NCBI RefSeq assembly: GCF_000007605.1
Contig: NC_003361.3
Span: 124,001-188,000, forward strand
Reading direction: 5' to 3'
Source of the DNA: Chlamydia caviae GPIC
GTDB lineage: Bacteria > Chlamydiota > Chlamydiia > Chlamydiales > Chlamydiaceae
Length of the DNA stretch: 64,000 nucleotides
Shown here in pieces: positions 27,318 through 36,733 of the stretch. The notes beneath the pieces are model-generated. The model searched no databases and was not told the origin of the DNA. It saw nothing but the letters and a program-made list of their open reading frames with translations. The translations under genes and the position numbers were made by a program. Numbering within the stretch: position 1 is the stretch's first letter; every line of letters begins with the position of its first letter.

Positions 27318-29051
27318 ATGCAATCCCAGACTTCTTTTTCCCGTAGATTTTTTCAGGCATACCATAAGAATCTCTTGGCATCACTGTCATGGAAATTTGT
27401 CATCGTGTTATCACTTATAGGTGTTTACGCTCCTTTATTTGCTAGCAGTAAGCCTATTTTAGTGAAGTGGGAAGGCTCTTTCTTTTTCCCTTTATTTAGG
27501 TATTTATGGTTCCCAGGTTTTTATACTAAACCGGTCGATCTTTTCTTTAATGTATTCATGGTGACGCTACCCCTGTTCTTTATAGGGTGTAGGTTTTTCA
27601 AGAGGAGTCTTCGTAAGGGGATTATAGGCTGTTTAGCTATTGTTCAAATCCTAGGATTTGTCTTTGTATATCGTGGGAATATTCAGGATCCTTCGGGAGA
27701 TGAAAATCTTAAAAAAATGCGCGCTGAGAAAATCCTTTCACAAGTTGCCGATAGCAGAGCCGAATCTGTAGTTTTACTCCCTAAAGATATGCGTACTTGG
27801 GAATTAGAAAAGACGTATATGAGTAAGTACGAGCAGTTGGGGATTTTGATAAAATCAAAATACCGTCGAGCGCAACATGAGAAATTACAAAAATATTGTG
27901 TGGATTATGAGGGACATAAGGGCTCGCAAATGCCGACATTACACCACTTGCAGATGAAAAATGAGCAGGTGTGTCTGGAGCGTCTGCAGCGAAGATTACA
28001 GAAAATCAGTACTTCTTATGAGTCTTCTTTGCAAACTTGGCATAGGGCAATTGATGAGTATCGTCCTTTTCTTATGGCACTTACCCGTATAGAGCATGAT
28101 TTAAACTTAGCTTTATATAATAAAGATCAGCATGAAAGTTTACTCATGAGACATTCTTCAATAGAAGAAGAGGCTGAACCTTTCCGCAAGCATGTATTAA
28201 GTACACGTCAAGTTCTTGAAGAATATAGTAAAATCCAAAGTACAATTAACTTTATTCAGGACAAACGTGCGTGGATTAATGAGGAATCTGAGAAATTGCA
28301 GATTCTTATCAGCCCACTCCTCTCTAAATTTCATTGGGAAGATGATGCAGGAGGATCTCGTGAGATGAATAAGTATGTGCGTTGGTGGCAGCTTACGCGT
28401 ATTAACCGTAAAGATCTTTTAGCCTCTTTAATTTTCGGTATTCGTATCGCTTTAATTGTCGGAGGCATTTCCGTTGCTATTGCGCTATTTATTGGTACGG
28501 TTATTGGCTTATTTTCCGGATATTTCGGAGGAACTACAGATATGGTTCTTTCTAGATTTACCGAGATTTGGGAAACCATGCCTATGCTATTTATTTTGAT
28601 GCTTGTTGTTTTAATAACGCAGCAAAAATCTCTAATCCTAGATACAATACTCCTCGGTTGTTTTGGTTGGACAGGATTTAGCAGATACATCAGGATAGAA
28701 ACTCTGAAACAACGCAATATGTCCTACGTATTAGCTGCAACGAATATGTGCTATAGTCATTACCATATTATGGTGCATCAGATACTTCCTAATGCAATTG
28801 TGCCTATCATTTCCCTATTACCCTTTTCTATGATGGCAATGATCAGCTGTGAAGCAGGGTTAACATTTTTAGGCCTTGGAGAGGAAAGTTCTGCATCTTG
28901 GGGAAATCTTATGAAAGAAGGTGTCACAGCTTTTCCTTCAGAAAGCGCTATTCTTTGGCCCCCAGCTATCATGCTTACAGCATTGCTGATTGCCATAGCA
29001 TTGATAGGAGATGGTATTCGCGATGCTATGGATCCTAAGTTACAAGACTAG
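27318..29051 (+). CDS. oppC: Peptide ABC transporter permease OppC-like with coiled-coil insertion
   Basis: A 577-residue permease, nearly twice the usual OppC. Several hydrophobic segments lie in the first 120 residues, then about 230 residues (roughly 130-360) of charged, probably helical and coiled-coil sequence (QVCLERLQRRLQKISTSYES-type), then a standard permease domain with the EAA region NMSYVLAATNMCYSHYHIM and AGLTFLGLGEESSASWGNL, typical of DppC/OppC. Probably forms the heterodimeric channel with OppB. It overlaps the convergent ogt by 4 bases. Confidence 0.88.
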   Translation: MQSQTSFSRRFFQAYHKNLLASLSWKFVIVLSLIGVYAPLFASSKPILVKWEGSFFFPLFRYLWFPGFYTKPVDLFFNVFMVTLPLFFIGCRFFKRSLRKGIIGCLAIVQILGFVFVYRGNIQDPSGDENLKKMRAEKILSQVADSRAESVVLLPKDMRTWELEKTYMSKYEQLGILIKSKYRRAQHEKLQKYCVDYEGHKGSQMPTLHHLQMKNEQVCLERLQRRLQKISTSYESSLQTWHRAIDEYRPFLMALTRIEHDLNLALYNKDQHESLLMRHSSIEEEAEPFRKHVLSTRQVLEEYSKIQSTINFIQDKRAWINEESEKLQILISPLLSKFHWEDDAGGSREMNKYVRWWQLTRINRKDLLASLIFGIRIALIVGGISVAIALFIGTVIGLFSGYFGGTTDMVLSRFTEIWETMPMLFILMLVVLITQQKSLILDTILLGCFGWTGFSRYIRIETLKQRNMSYVLAATNMCYSHYHIMVHQILPNAIVPIISLLPFSMMAMISCEAGLTFLGLGEESSASWGNLMKEGVTAFPSESAILWPPAIMLTALLIAIALIGDGIRDAMDPKLQD

Positions 29052-29575
29052 CTTAAAGATCCTTCGAAATTCAGAAGGATGTTTTGGATCTGTTCTCCTG
29101 CGCAGTAATGGCGTTCGCCATTACTCCCAATTACCCTATGGCAAGGGAAAAATAGAAGAAAAGGGTTGTTTTTACACGCTGATCCTACAGTGCGTGGATG
29201 TGTATCCGTTTCTCTAGCAATCTCTCCGTATGTGCGCGTCTGCCCAAAAGGGATTTTCGCAACACAATCAAGTATCGTTTTTTGTTGTTCAGATAAAATA
29301 GATGTATTGATGTAAGAAGAACGTGGGATATCGAGTTTTTGTGAGTACTTAGCGCATAATAAAACAATTTCTTCCATAGCTTTATGTGATGCTGGGCCGA
29401 GAAATAAACAGCAAAATACAGGAGCTACAGAAAGTTGAGTTTTTACAACAGTGTTGTTTTGAAAATGAACAATGACTTGTAGAGGGGGATGCTTAGCTAT
29501 CTGCAAGCCTTGTGAACAGGCTTGCGATAGAGACAATTTAGAATCATCGGAAACTAAGTAAAGATTCTCGGACAT
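29048..29575 (-). CDS. ogt: Methylated-DNA-protein-cysteine methyltransferase
   Basis: A 175-residue suicide repair protein that takes the alkyl group from O6-methylguanine. The C-terminal DNA-binding/methyltransferase domain has FGQTRTYGEIARE, the Arg-finger region HPRTVGSACKNNP and the acceptor-Cys motif FPCHRVIGSNG. The N-terminal about 85 residues are diverged. Often annotated ada in chlamydiae, but it lacks the Ada regulator domain, so ogt-type is more accurate. Confidence 0.92.
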   Translation of the reverse strand: MSENLYLVSDDSKLSLSQACSQGLQIAKHPPLQVIVHFQNNTVVKTQLSVAPVFCCLFLGPASHKAMEEIVLLCAKYSQKLDIPRSSYINTSILSEQQKTILDCVAKIPFGQTRTYGEIARETDTHPRTVGSACKNNPFLLFFPCHRVIGSNGERHYCAGEQIQNILLNFEGSLS

Positions 29576-29589
29576 GCAAACAAACTATA

Positions 29590-30561
29590 TTATCCTGCAT
29601 TATTGAGTCTCTCGAACTTAGCTTTTGAGACTAGGCGTCCGCGGTGGTACCACTCGCATTTATAAACACCGGCAGCATAGATCTTTCTCATACCATGAGG
29701 GAAGTTATTTCTCCAAGACACTTCTTCGGCAATAACTTCGTCTTCATTATAGCGTAATTCACATCCTTCCTTAGATCCTTTTACAAAAGGAATCTCAGCA
29801 GCTTTGCAACCGTTTTTAAATACTGTTGTAGTTCCATCTTGGTAACCATAACGCCATTCTTCAATAGTGTTAGGAATCCCTCCAGGGAGATAGGTTAAAC
29901 GCAATCCATGAGGTTGGCCATTAATATAATGCGTTATAGTTTCAGGATCTCTAGTAGCATAGAAGGTAGTTCTTTTTACCATAACGCCATCGTTAAAGGT
30001 TTCTTCAGAAAGAAGGACGTTACTTGGAGAAAAGTTCGAGCGTATGCCTTCTCCATTGCGAATTGTTGATGTATATTTCCCATTAAATGAGGAGTAGCTC
30101 CCTTCAAGTACACGACCCTGGTAGGTAGTCTCAGTAAAATAAGGATCGGTGATGGTATCGCTATTTTTGTTGTCAGGCCAGCGAGTCACAACAAGAGAGC
30201 CATCTTCTTGGTATAATTCTTCTTGAGAAGGTAAACCATTAGAAAAGAATGTTTTATATGAAACAAGCCTTCCCTGATCGTAAGTTTTTATTACAGCAAG
30301 AGTCGTAGAATGGGGGAATGTTAACGTTATCTCGCCATGAAGAAGACCCTGAACGTAAATTTCATAAAGAGTAGACCCATCCTTTAAAACTTTGGTGATT
30401 GTCCCATCACAGCCTCGTTTTACCCAATCTTTTCCTGATACAATAATTCCGTAGTTGTTACGGAAGGTTTCCTTCATAACAGAAGAATCTTGTTTTAGAG
30501 CTGAACCGTAGGTAAAGCATGAGAAAGAGAGTGCGCAAACGCAAAAAAGCAGCCGTTTCAT
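29590..30561 (-). CDS. Exported MORN-variant repeat protein (YwqK-like)
   Basis: A 323-residue protein with a signal peptide (MKRLLFCVCALSFSCFTYGSA). The body has repeated 20-25-residue units of the MORN_2/YwqK type: phrases such as YVQGLLHGEITLTFPHST, TYDQGRLVSYKTFFSNGLPS, YINGQPHGLRLTYLPGG and NNFPHGMRKIYAAGVYKCEWY all show the x-NGxxHGxxxxY pattern. Such repeats form beta sheets and often sit in envelope or secreted proteins. The start overlaps the pheT stop (TAATG), so it is co-translated with pheT. Exact role unknown. Confidence 0.75.
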   Translation of the reverse strand: MKRLLFCVCALSFSCFTYGSALKQDSSVMKETFRNNYGIIVSGKDWVKRGCDGTITKVLKDGSTLYEIYVQGLLHGEITLTFPHSTTLAVIKTYDQGRLVSYKTFFSNGLPSQEELYQEDGSLVVTRWPDNKNSDTITDPYFTETTYQGRVLEGSYSSFNGKYTSTIRNGEGIRSNFSPSNVLLSEETFNDGVMVKRTTFYATRDPETITHYINGQPHGLRLTYLPGGIPNTIEEWRYGYQDGTTTVFKNGCKAAEIPFVKGSKEGCELRYNEDEVIAEEVSWRNNFPHGMRKIYAAGVYKCEWYHRGRLVSKAKFERLNNAG

Positions 30562-32942
30562 TAATCGATAGTTCCTTTTGTATCGTTTATTTGCGCGTTA
30601 AGCATGGCAAGTAAACGCTCATGTTCTTCTTCTATTTCTTGATTAGATAATGTTCTTTCCTTGTCTTGAAATACAAGACGTAAAGAAACATTTTTATTCT
30701 GAGTAGTAGGGTTCTTATTTTGATATATACTGATAATAGAAACACTTTCAAGCCATTTAGAATGGAAACTTAAAAGTTTTTTCCTTAAGGAATCTGCGGG
30801 TACAGACTCATGAACAGTCAGTGTTATATCCCTGAATGAAGAGGGATAAATAGGGTAGGGTTTGTATAGATGCAAGGCTTTCTTCTGGGTATGTAGAAGA
30901 GAATCTAAAGAAAGTTCAGCAAAAAATACAGAATGTTTTATCTGGGCTTTTTTACATAATTGCGGATGCAAGGTTCCAAATCGTCCTAGCACATGCTTAT
31001 GAAGATGAATTTCGGCCTGTTGGTAGGGATGGAAATTTGCATGCTCATAGGGTTGAATTGCATATGCTTGTGAAGAAACATGTAGATATTGAAATAGTCT
31101 CTCAATCCATCCTTTTATTGAATAAAACGATAGGGGACGTTCGTGAGATATCCAAGATATTTCTTCTGCCTGTCCTGATAGGATGATCCCTAAACTTTGT
31201 GTTTCTTGATACTTTGAACTTTTCTTTGTGTACGTCGTTCCTACCTCAAAAGCATGCACATAGGGAGCTTGTCGATTGAGATTTGTTGCCGTGCTTTTTA
31301 ATAATCCAGGGAGCAAAGAGTCTCGCAATACAGTAGCCTGCTTAGAGCCTTGTAAAGAGATACAATCAGCCTCTTCTCTATTTAATGCTGCTGTTTCTGT
31401 ATCTAGAAGATCACAAGTGAAAAACTGTTGTAGTCCTGAATTTGCTAAAAAGTCTACGACCCTTCGTTTAAGAGAGTACATAGGGCTGTAAATAGCAGGA
31501 GCTTTCTTATTCTCAACTTTCCAAGGTTGTGTTCTGCAAACTTCTTCAACAAGATCGATTTCTTCTTGGATATCATGACGATACGAAGGGATATTTACAG
31601 ATAGAATAGAGTTTTCTTCGGAAGAAATGTTAAATCCTAACGAATGAAGTTGATCTCTTACTTGAGAAGCATGTAAGGGCATTCCAAGAATCTTCCCTAC
31701 TAGTTCTGTACGGAACGATAAAGTAGAGGCTTGTGGTGTAGAACCTAAAACTTGGATAGGAGATACTTTAGCATTAGGGAAAAGTTTTTGTATGTAATGA
31801 ATAGCTGCGTAGAGAGCTGGTAAAACATTGTTGGGATCAATGCCTCTTGTAAAACGGTAGGCAGCTTCAGAGTGTATGGGGACGTGTGTTTGTGAAGCAC
31901 GTATTGCGCTCGGGAGGAAATATGCAGCTTCTAAAATAATCTCTGTTGTTGCGTCATTGAAAGAAGAATCTAAACTTCCCATGACACCTGCCAAACCTAC
32001 AGTATGATCTTTATCGCAGATGATTGCTGTTCCCTGAGGGACAAGCACTTCTTCGTTATTTAACAGCTTTAAAGGTTCATCTTTTTGTGCTTTTTGAGCA
32101 TGTAGAGAATCGATATCCACAGCGTTAGCATCGTAGACATGTAGAGGTTGTCCTAAAGACAACATAATGTAATTGGTGATGTCTACAATGGAATTAATAG
32201 ATTTTTGCTTGAGTCCTCCGAGAGCATTTTGTAGCTCTTGAGGAGAAGCTTGAGCAGAGACTCCAGAAATTTTTACACAGCAAAAGATAGGGCAAAGATG
32301 TTGATCTTGTCCTGAAGTTTCTTTTGTAATTGTTTCTAGAGGAGTACATACAAATTCTGGGGGGAGAACAAGATCTACGTTTGTTACATAGGTAATTTCT
32401 CTAGCAAGGCCTAAAAGCGAGGCGCAGTGGCCTAAATTAGGAGTTAAGGAACATTCGATAAATGTGTCGGCAAGAAGAGCGCATGCACTTTCTCCTAAAG
32501 GTGTATTTTCAGGGAATTCAAAAAGGCCTCTTTCTGTTGTTTGTAGATGAGCAAATCCTAATTCATCTGCGCCGCAGCACATACCTTGGGATTCCACGCC
32601 ACGTAGTTTAGATTTTTTTATTGTGTAGGCATTGCCTTCGTGATCATGGAGTTTTGCTCCTGGGAGAGCTAGAGGAATTATGATGCCAGGGCGGCAATTA
32701 GGAGCCCCGCAAACTATTTGGTATTCTTGTTGTCCATCAAAAAGAGTAGCGACTACGAGTTTATCAGCATTAGGATGGGGAACTGTTTTTAGTACTTTTG
32801 CTGTGATGATAGAAGAGAAAGAACAAGTAAGAAGAGTTTCTACTTCAGTTTCTATACCTATATGATCACAAGCTTCTATAATTTGCTTTATAGGTAAAGG
32901 AGAAGAAAAAAATCTTTGTAATGAGGATAAAGAGACTCGCAT
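30561..32942 (-). CDS. pheT: Phenylalanyl-tRNA synthetase beta subunit
   Basis: PheT is the large subunit of the alpha2-beta2 enzyme that charges tRNA-Phe. The 793-residue protein has the N-terminal tRNA-binding OB domain (ITAKVLKTVPHPNADKLVVATL, VCGAPNCRPG), the B3/4 editing domain, the B5 domain, the inactive synthetase-like core and a C-terminal ferredoxin-fold anticodon-binding domain (YPSSFRDITLTVHESV). I chose the ATG at 32942 (MRVSLSSLQRFF), where family proteins begin; a longer frame upstream adds 20 residues. pheS is not in the window. Confidence 0.96.
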   Translation of the reverse strand: MRVSLSSLQRFFSSPLPIKQIIEACDHIGIETEVETLLTCSFSSIITAKVLKTVPHPNADKLVVATLFDGQQEYQIVCGAPNCRPGIIIPLALPGAKLHDHEGNAYTIKKSKLRGVESQGMCCGADELGFAHLQTTERGLFEFPENTPLGESACALLADTFIECSLTPNLGHCASLLGLAREITYVTNVDLVLPPEFVCTPLETITKETSGQDQHLCPIFCCVKISGVSAQASPQELQNALGGLKQKSINSIVDITNYIMLSLGQPLHVYDANAVDIDSLHAQKAQKDEPLKLLNNEEVLVPQGTAIICDKDHTVGLAGVMGSLDSSFNDATTEIILEAAYFLPSAIRASQTHVPIHSEAAYRFTRGIDPNNVLPALYAAIHYIQKLFPNAKVSPIQVLGSTPQASTLSFRTELVGKILGMPLHASQVRDQLHSLGFNISSEENSILSVNIPSYRHDIQEEIDLVEEVCRTQPWKVENKKAPAIYSPMYSLKRRVVDFLANSGLQQFFTCDLLDTETAALNREEADCISLQGSKQATVLRDSLLPGLLKSTATNLNRQAPYVHAFEVGTTYTKKSSKYQETQSLGIILSGQAEEISWISHERPLSFYSIKGWIERLFQYLHVSSQAYAIQPYEHANFHPYQQAEIHLHKHVLGRFGTLHPQLCKKAQIKHSVFFAELSLDSLLHTQKKALHLYKPYPIYPSSFRDITLTVHESVPADSLRKKLLSFHSKWLESVSIISIYQNKNPTTQNKNVSLRLVFQDKERTLSNQEIEEEHERLLAMLNAQINDTKGTID

Positions 32943-33049
32943 GGATATTAAAGATGAGACGTTTTTATGACAAATTTTACGGGGAGGGGTGTATAGTGGC
33001 AAGTATTTTAATAATCAGAGAGAAGCTAAGTTTTAGGAGTAATCTTTAA

Positions 33050-34141
33050 ATGGCCCTGCAAAAAGCGACCCGGTGGCTGTGGCAAGCTTTAGTTTTAAGT
33101 GCGGTGTTAAATATTGTTTTCTTGCTTTTGTTTTATTCAACTATCTTTCGAAAGGATATTTATAAACTACGTTTATTTTCTGGTCCTTTAGTGGCGAAAA
33201 GTTGTCAGGTGAAATCTATCCCTGAGGATTTTTTAGAGAATTTGGCAGAAGCTTCTCTTGAAGAGCTTTACCGTTTGTTAGATGAAGATCATTTGCTTTA
33301 TGGCCGCCCACTAAAGTTATGGGCGTTGAGTGTGGCCATCCACACTTATGATGTGGATGTGGGCAGTGCACTCTCTCATCCTCTGACATTCACGCAATTG
33401 CGTAGCAAAGGGAAAACCTGGTTACTCCCCAATATTGATGAGAGAGAATACAGTTTAATACGGCGTTATTTATCTCGCGAACGTTATCCTTTTACTTCTC
33501 GAGGTTTGTTTGTTTCTATTTCTAAAAATTTAGAGCAGGGTGTTGTTGACGAGGATTGTCTATACCATTTTTGTCATACTCCGGAATTTCTTTATTTACG
33601 TACCTTACTTTGTGGTGCTGACGAGCGTGTTGCTTCTGTGGCTTCTTTAGCCAGGATGGTAATACGTAATGGGGAACAAATCTTTTTTTCACTATGCAAC
33701 GAACATAACCGCACTACGGCAATTTCTGATCGACAACGTCAGAAAGTTTTATCTGCCTATGTGAGCTTAGGAGAACCTTTAGCGGCTTTGTTATTACTCG
33801 TTCATGATGAAGATTGGGTGATTCATGAGTTCACAGATGAAGCTCTGAAGGCTTTTATCAATCTTCTTCCTGAGGAATCTTCTTATAGTCAAAATTTTAT
33901 TTCCCGTGTGCTCTCAACGCCACGCTCTTTTGTTGCTCATGACGTGAGTGTTGTAGAAACTCCTGTTGCTGATGCTAAAGAGGCTGTTTTTGAAGATTAT
34001 ATTGTAAAAGACGGCGATTCATTATGGTTGATAGCGCGTCGTTATGGAGTGACTATTGAGGAGATCATGCGTGTAAATCACATGACTCATCATCGTCTAC
34101 TGCCGGGGAAATGTCTAAAGCTTCCTCTAAAGTCGTCATAG
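33050..34141 (+). CDS. Membrane-anchored LysM-domain protein
   Basis: A 363-residue protein with one N-terminal TM segment (about 10-31, LWQALVLSAVLNIVFLLLF), a large helical periplasmic region and a C-terminal LysM domain (about 315-359: YIVKDGDSLWLIARRYGV, then EIMRVNHMTHHRLLPGKCL). LysM binds N-acetylglucosamine polymers, so it may bind the chlamydial division-site peptidoglycan. RBS TAGGAG lies about 10 bases before the ATG. Its 3' end overlaps the convergent yidD by 77 bases. Divergent from pheT. Confidence 0.82.
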   Translation: MALQKATRWLWQALVLSAVLNIVFLLLFYSTIFRKDIYKLRLFSGPLVAKSCQVKSIPEDFLENLAEASLEELYRLLDEDHLLYGRPLKLWALSVAIHTYDVDVGSALSHPLTFTQLRSKGKTWLLPNIDEREYSLIRRYLSRERYPFTSRGLFVSISKNLEQGVVDEDCLYHFCHTPEFLYLRTLLCGADERVASVASLARMVIRNGEQIFFSLCNEHNRTTAISDRQRQKVLSAYVSLGEPLAALLLLVHDEDWVIHEFTDEALKAFINLLPEESSYSQNFISRVLSTPRSFVAHDVSVVETPVADAKEAVFEDYIVKDGDSLWLIARRYGVTIEEIMRVNHMTHHRLLPGKCLKLPLKSS

Positions 34142-34376
34142 GAACGAGATCTACCCCTCCTGGATGCCAAGGCCCACATTTTCCTATTCTTTTTATTGTT
34201 AACCCCAGTCCTTTAATGCATCCATGATGTTTTAGAGCTTGCAGGGCATACTGTGAACATGTGGGGAAAAATCTACAGGGGCTTCCTAGCAAAGGAGAGA
34301 TTGTCCATCTGTAGATATGGATAAGGCCACAACATAGGTTTGTGGGCAGGTTTTTTATAAATAATTTAAATGACAT
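34065..34376 (-). CDS. yidD: Membrane protein insertion efficiency factor YidD
   Basis: A 103-residue member of the YidD family, which helps YidC-dependent insertion of inner-membrane proteins. The hallmark IYRWTISPLLGSPCRFFPTC and YALQALKHHGCIKG...GPWHPGGVDLVP are all present. The C-terminal extension (ALDISPAVDDDESCDLHA) is encoded within the 77-base overlap with the LysM gene. Overlaps the end of the DUF155 gene by 11 bases on the same strand. Confidence 0.93.
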   Translation of the reverse strand: MSFKLFIKNLPTNLCCGLIHIYRWTISPLLGSPCRFFPTCSQYALQALKHHGCIKGLGLTIKRIGKCGPWHPGGVDLVPMTTLEEALDISPAVDDDESCDLHA

Positions 34377-35160
34377 TGAATACGTCTTTCAGGAGAGCGA
34401 CAGAAACTTCTAACATAATCAACCAAATGATAGTCCATTCTAGTGACGAGGAATGCTGATGGTTGAGTTGATCATTTAAAATTTCCAATACGTCCCCAAG
34501 AATTGTTAATCTATGGTTAAGAACGTTAATTCTAGCGTTAATATCTAAGCAGTTAAGAACATCAATGTAAATGGGTTGTGTTTCTGGATGTTCCCAGAAA
34601 AAATCAGGTTCATCCAGAATATCAGAATGGAGATTTACAGAGGCTTTGTCTAAAAATAACTTGCCAATCTTTTTTGCAATTGCCTTCCTAGGCATAGAGA
34701 TCTTTCCTTTCGTGGCGAGATCTTGGGGGAGGCGTTTAGAATCTTCAATAGTTTTATAAATAGTCGCTTCGAATATGGTGAGCTTGACTGACTGGGCAAG
34801 GCCGAAAGATATAGCTAGCTTTGTATTGAGTTGCGAATCGGCTAGGATGAGCCTATCTCTACGTATTTGGAGCTTTTCCCCGTAATGGAAGTTATAGCAA
34901 TCGATTTCTGGTTGAGGAAGAATTTCTGGAGATGCTGAGACGATAGATTGTAGGATTTTGATTTCTTCGAATTCTTCCCACCCCCAAAATACAGCCACTC
35001 CGAAAGGAAAGAACACGGCAATTTTATCACATTCCTGGGGATCTTCCGAGGATACTAAAACATATTCCCTGGATAAGACGGTGGGGAAACGAGTTTTGAG
35101 TAAGTGAAAGAGCACGTGCAAGTTATAAGATGAAGCTGTGCAATGGGCAGTACAACGCAT
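34366..35160 (-). CDS. RMD1/DUF155 (YagE) family membrane protein
   Basis: A 264-residue protein of the RMD1/sif2 (DUF155) family. Visible features: VAVFFPFGVAVFWGW, DRLILADSQLNTKLAISFGLAQS and the FFWEHPETQPIY...LNCLDINARINVLNHRL segment typical of this family, then a C-terminal hydrophobic segment (about 240-258, WTIIWLIMLEVSVALL). In eukaryotes relatives work on mitochondrial translation and cytoskeleton-linked processes; the bacterial role is unknown. Likely co-transcribed with yidD. Confidence 0.8.
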   Translation of the reverse strand: MRCTAHCTASSYNLHVLFHLLKTRFPTVLSREYVLVSSEDPQECDKIAVFFPFGVAVFWGWEEFEEIKILQSIVSASPEILPQPEIDCYNFHYGEKLQIRRDRLILADSQLNTKLAISFGLAQSVKLTIFEATIYKTIEDSKRLPQDLATKGKISMPRKAIAKKIGKLFLDKASVNLHSDILDEPDFFWEHPETQPIYIDVLNCLDINARINVLNHRLTILGDVLEILNDQLNHQHSSSLEWTIIWLIMLEVSVALLKDVFNVI

Positions 35161-35271
35161 GATTCCTAGAATTTATTGTTAAACTTGTCTCTAATGTACC
35201 CCATTTTTACTCAGGCGGAAACATTTTTTTTCTTGAGGTAAAGGGGATTCCCTAGCTAAGCTATCTTTTTT

Positions 35272-35353
35272 GCGGAAGTGGCGGAATTGGTATACGCGCT
35301 ATCTTGAGGTGGTAGTGGAGCTTTCCTTAGGGGTTCGAGTCCCCTCTTTCGCA
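35272..35353 (+). tRNA. tRNA-Leu (anticodon GAG)
   Basis: An 82-base class II tRNA. The acceptor stem GCGGAAG pairs with CTTTCGC (one G-T), discriminator A. Anticodon loop CTTGAGG gives GAG. D-loop GGCGGAATTGGTA and T-arm AGGGGTTCGAGTCCCCT are standard. Confidence 0.95.
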
Positions 35354-35439
35354 ATGGAAGTAGCTCATGGCCTCTTCTTCTTGATTTCTTTATCTTGAAT
35401 TTTCATAGTGAGCGTAGTTTCAAGTTTGGGGTGTAAGCC

Positions 35440-36030
35440 TTGTGGTTTCTTTCGTTTATTTTCTTTATACTTTCTTCTTTAACCCTACCCAGTCTCCCGG
35501 TATTTGCTGAGCATTACATTTCTGAAGACGAAAAATTTTATATAGATCGGTTTAATTTTTCTGGAGAGTTTCCTGACATGGAAACTATGGAAATTCATGC
35601 ACAGAGAAAAAAACGAGTACATTTGGATGCTTCTGGAGATTTCCCTAAACTAGAATCTATTGTTTACAACGGATCATTTGGATCCTTACGAGCTAAGCTC
35701 ACTGGGAATTATCCCGAGCTTACTTCTTTGGTGTTTGTTTGTTCATCTTGTAAGATGGATTTAGATTTCCGTGGACAGTGGCAGAAAAATACGACGATTT
35801 CTGTAAGTAATGAGTCGGAACCTCTTACATTAACTCTTCCGAAGGACGTGGGTGTGATTGTTCATACAAAAGTATCTACAAAAGGAAAGGTAGTTTTAGA
35901 GGGAGATTTTGAAAAACGCGGGCGTGGGATTTGGAATAAAACGTACCACAATTCTTTAGTGGGTGTGGTGCCTATTACTTTAGTTTTTGAAGTCTATAGT
36001 GGCTCTGGCGGCGTGATTACTTTACGGTAA
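35440..36030 (+). CDS. Exported protein of unknown function
   Basis: A 196-residue protein starting at TTG (no ATG fits) after a weak GGGGTG. The signal peptide is clear (residues 1-23, cleavage after VFA). The mature part is rich in beta strands with repeating short units ([44 protein letters not shown]) that look like three copies of a roughly 28-residue motif [GxFPxLExxxxx], suggesting a beta-helix or toast-rack fold. Convergent with recO with a 9-base overlap. Function unknown; an orthologue is expected at this place in other chlamydiae. Confidence 0.7.
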   Translation: MWFLSFIFFILSSLTLPSLPVFAEHYISEDEKFYIDRFNFSGEFPDMETMEIHAQRKKRVHLDASGDFPKLESIVYNGSFGSLRAKLTGNYPELTSLVFVCSSCKMDLDFRGQWQKNTTISVSNESEPLTLTLPKDVGVIVHTKVSTKGKVVLEGDFEKRGRGIWNKTYHNSLVGVVPITLVFEVYSGSGGVITLR

Positions 36031-36729
36031 TTTCTTGTTCTTTCCTTCATGAATGGTACTTTCAAATATGAGGGTAATCTTTTCTGAAAACTCTAAGTGA
36101 AAATTTGATAGATGTAGGAGATCTTGAAATCTCTTAGCATGAATCAGTGCACAGAGAATTTGTTCTTCTTCATTTTCTATCATCACGGCATTTTCTGGAC
36201 GATGTTCTAGGCAGAATTTTCGCCCTTGATAACGATAGAAATTTGGAGAACTAATCGTTTTTTTACAATGTGCGCATGTTGAGGATAGGTCTAGGATTCC
36301 TTCATATTGTAGAAGTTTGAGCAGGAACGCTGCTGCAAACATTTCAGGATTTTTACTTTCTGGTAAGCGGTGTAGGAAATTTAAAAATAAGGAAAAGAGC
36401 TCTTGAGAGGGCTTTTCTTGCCATTGTGATTCTAAAATACTTTGGGCCATTTTCCCCGCTGCTTGCAGTAGGGAAAGAGAGGATTTTATCTCTGAAAAGG
36501 GATTTTTTACCTCTGCGCAAATTAGCTTACGCATTTTTGGCGGGGAATAATCTAGGCTATAGATTCCCAGGGATAGGGGGATAAGAGCTTCTCTAAAATC
36601 ACAATAAATAGACTGACCTTGCTTTGCAAAAAACGTAAGAAGTCCCAGAGGAGAAAATATCGTGGTTACACAGTGATTTTTTCCAAGGGGGAGGTTTTGT
36701 AATGCAATAGCTGGGGTGAGGGTGTGCAT
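36022..36729 (-). CDS. recO: DNA repair protein RecO
   Basis: RecO helps load RecA on SSB-coated DNA in RecFOR gap repair. The 235-residue protein is quite diverged but keeps the N-terminal OB-like part ([31 protein letters not shown]) and the C-terminal helical domain with a partial zinc site (TCAHCKK...FCLEH; the usual second CxxC is reduced to one Cys). Identification rests on the domain pattern and gene order. Followed by an HsdR-N-like protein on the same strand with 4 bases between. Confidence 0.75.
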   Translation of the reverse strand: MHTLTPAIALQNLPLGKNHCVTTIFSPLGLLTFFAKQGQSIYCDFREALIPLSLGIYSLDYSPPKMRKLICAEVKNPFSEIKSSLSLLQAAGKMAQSILESQWQEKPSQELFSLFLNFLHRLPESKNPEMFAAAFLLKLLQYEGILDLSSTCAHCKKTISSPNFYRYQGRKFCLEHRPENAVMIENEEEQILCALIHAKRFQDLLHLSNFHLEFSEKITLIFESTIHEGKNKKLP

Positions 36730-36733
36730 GTCT

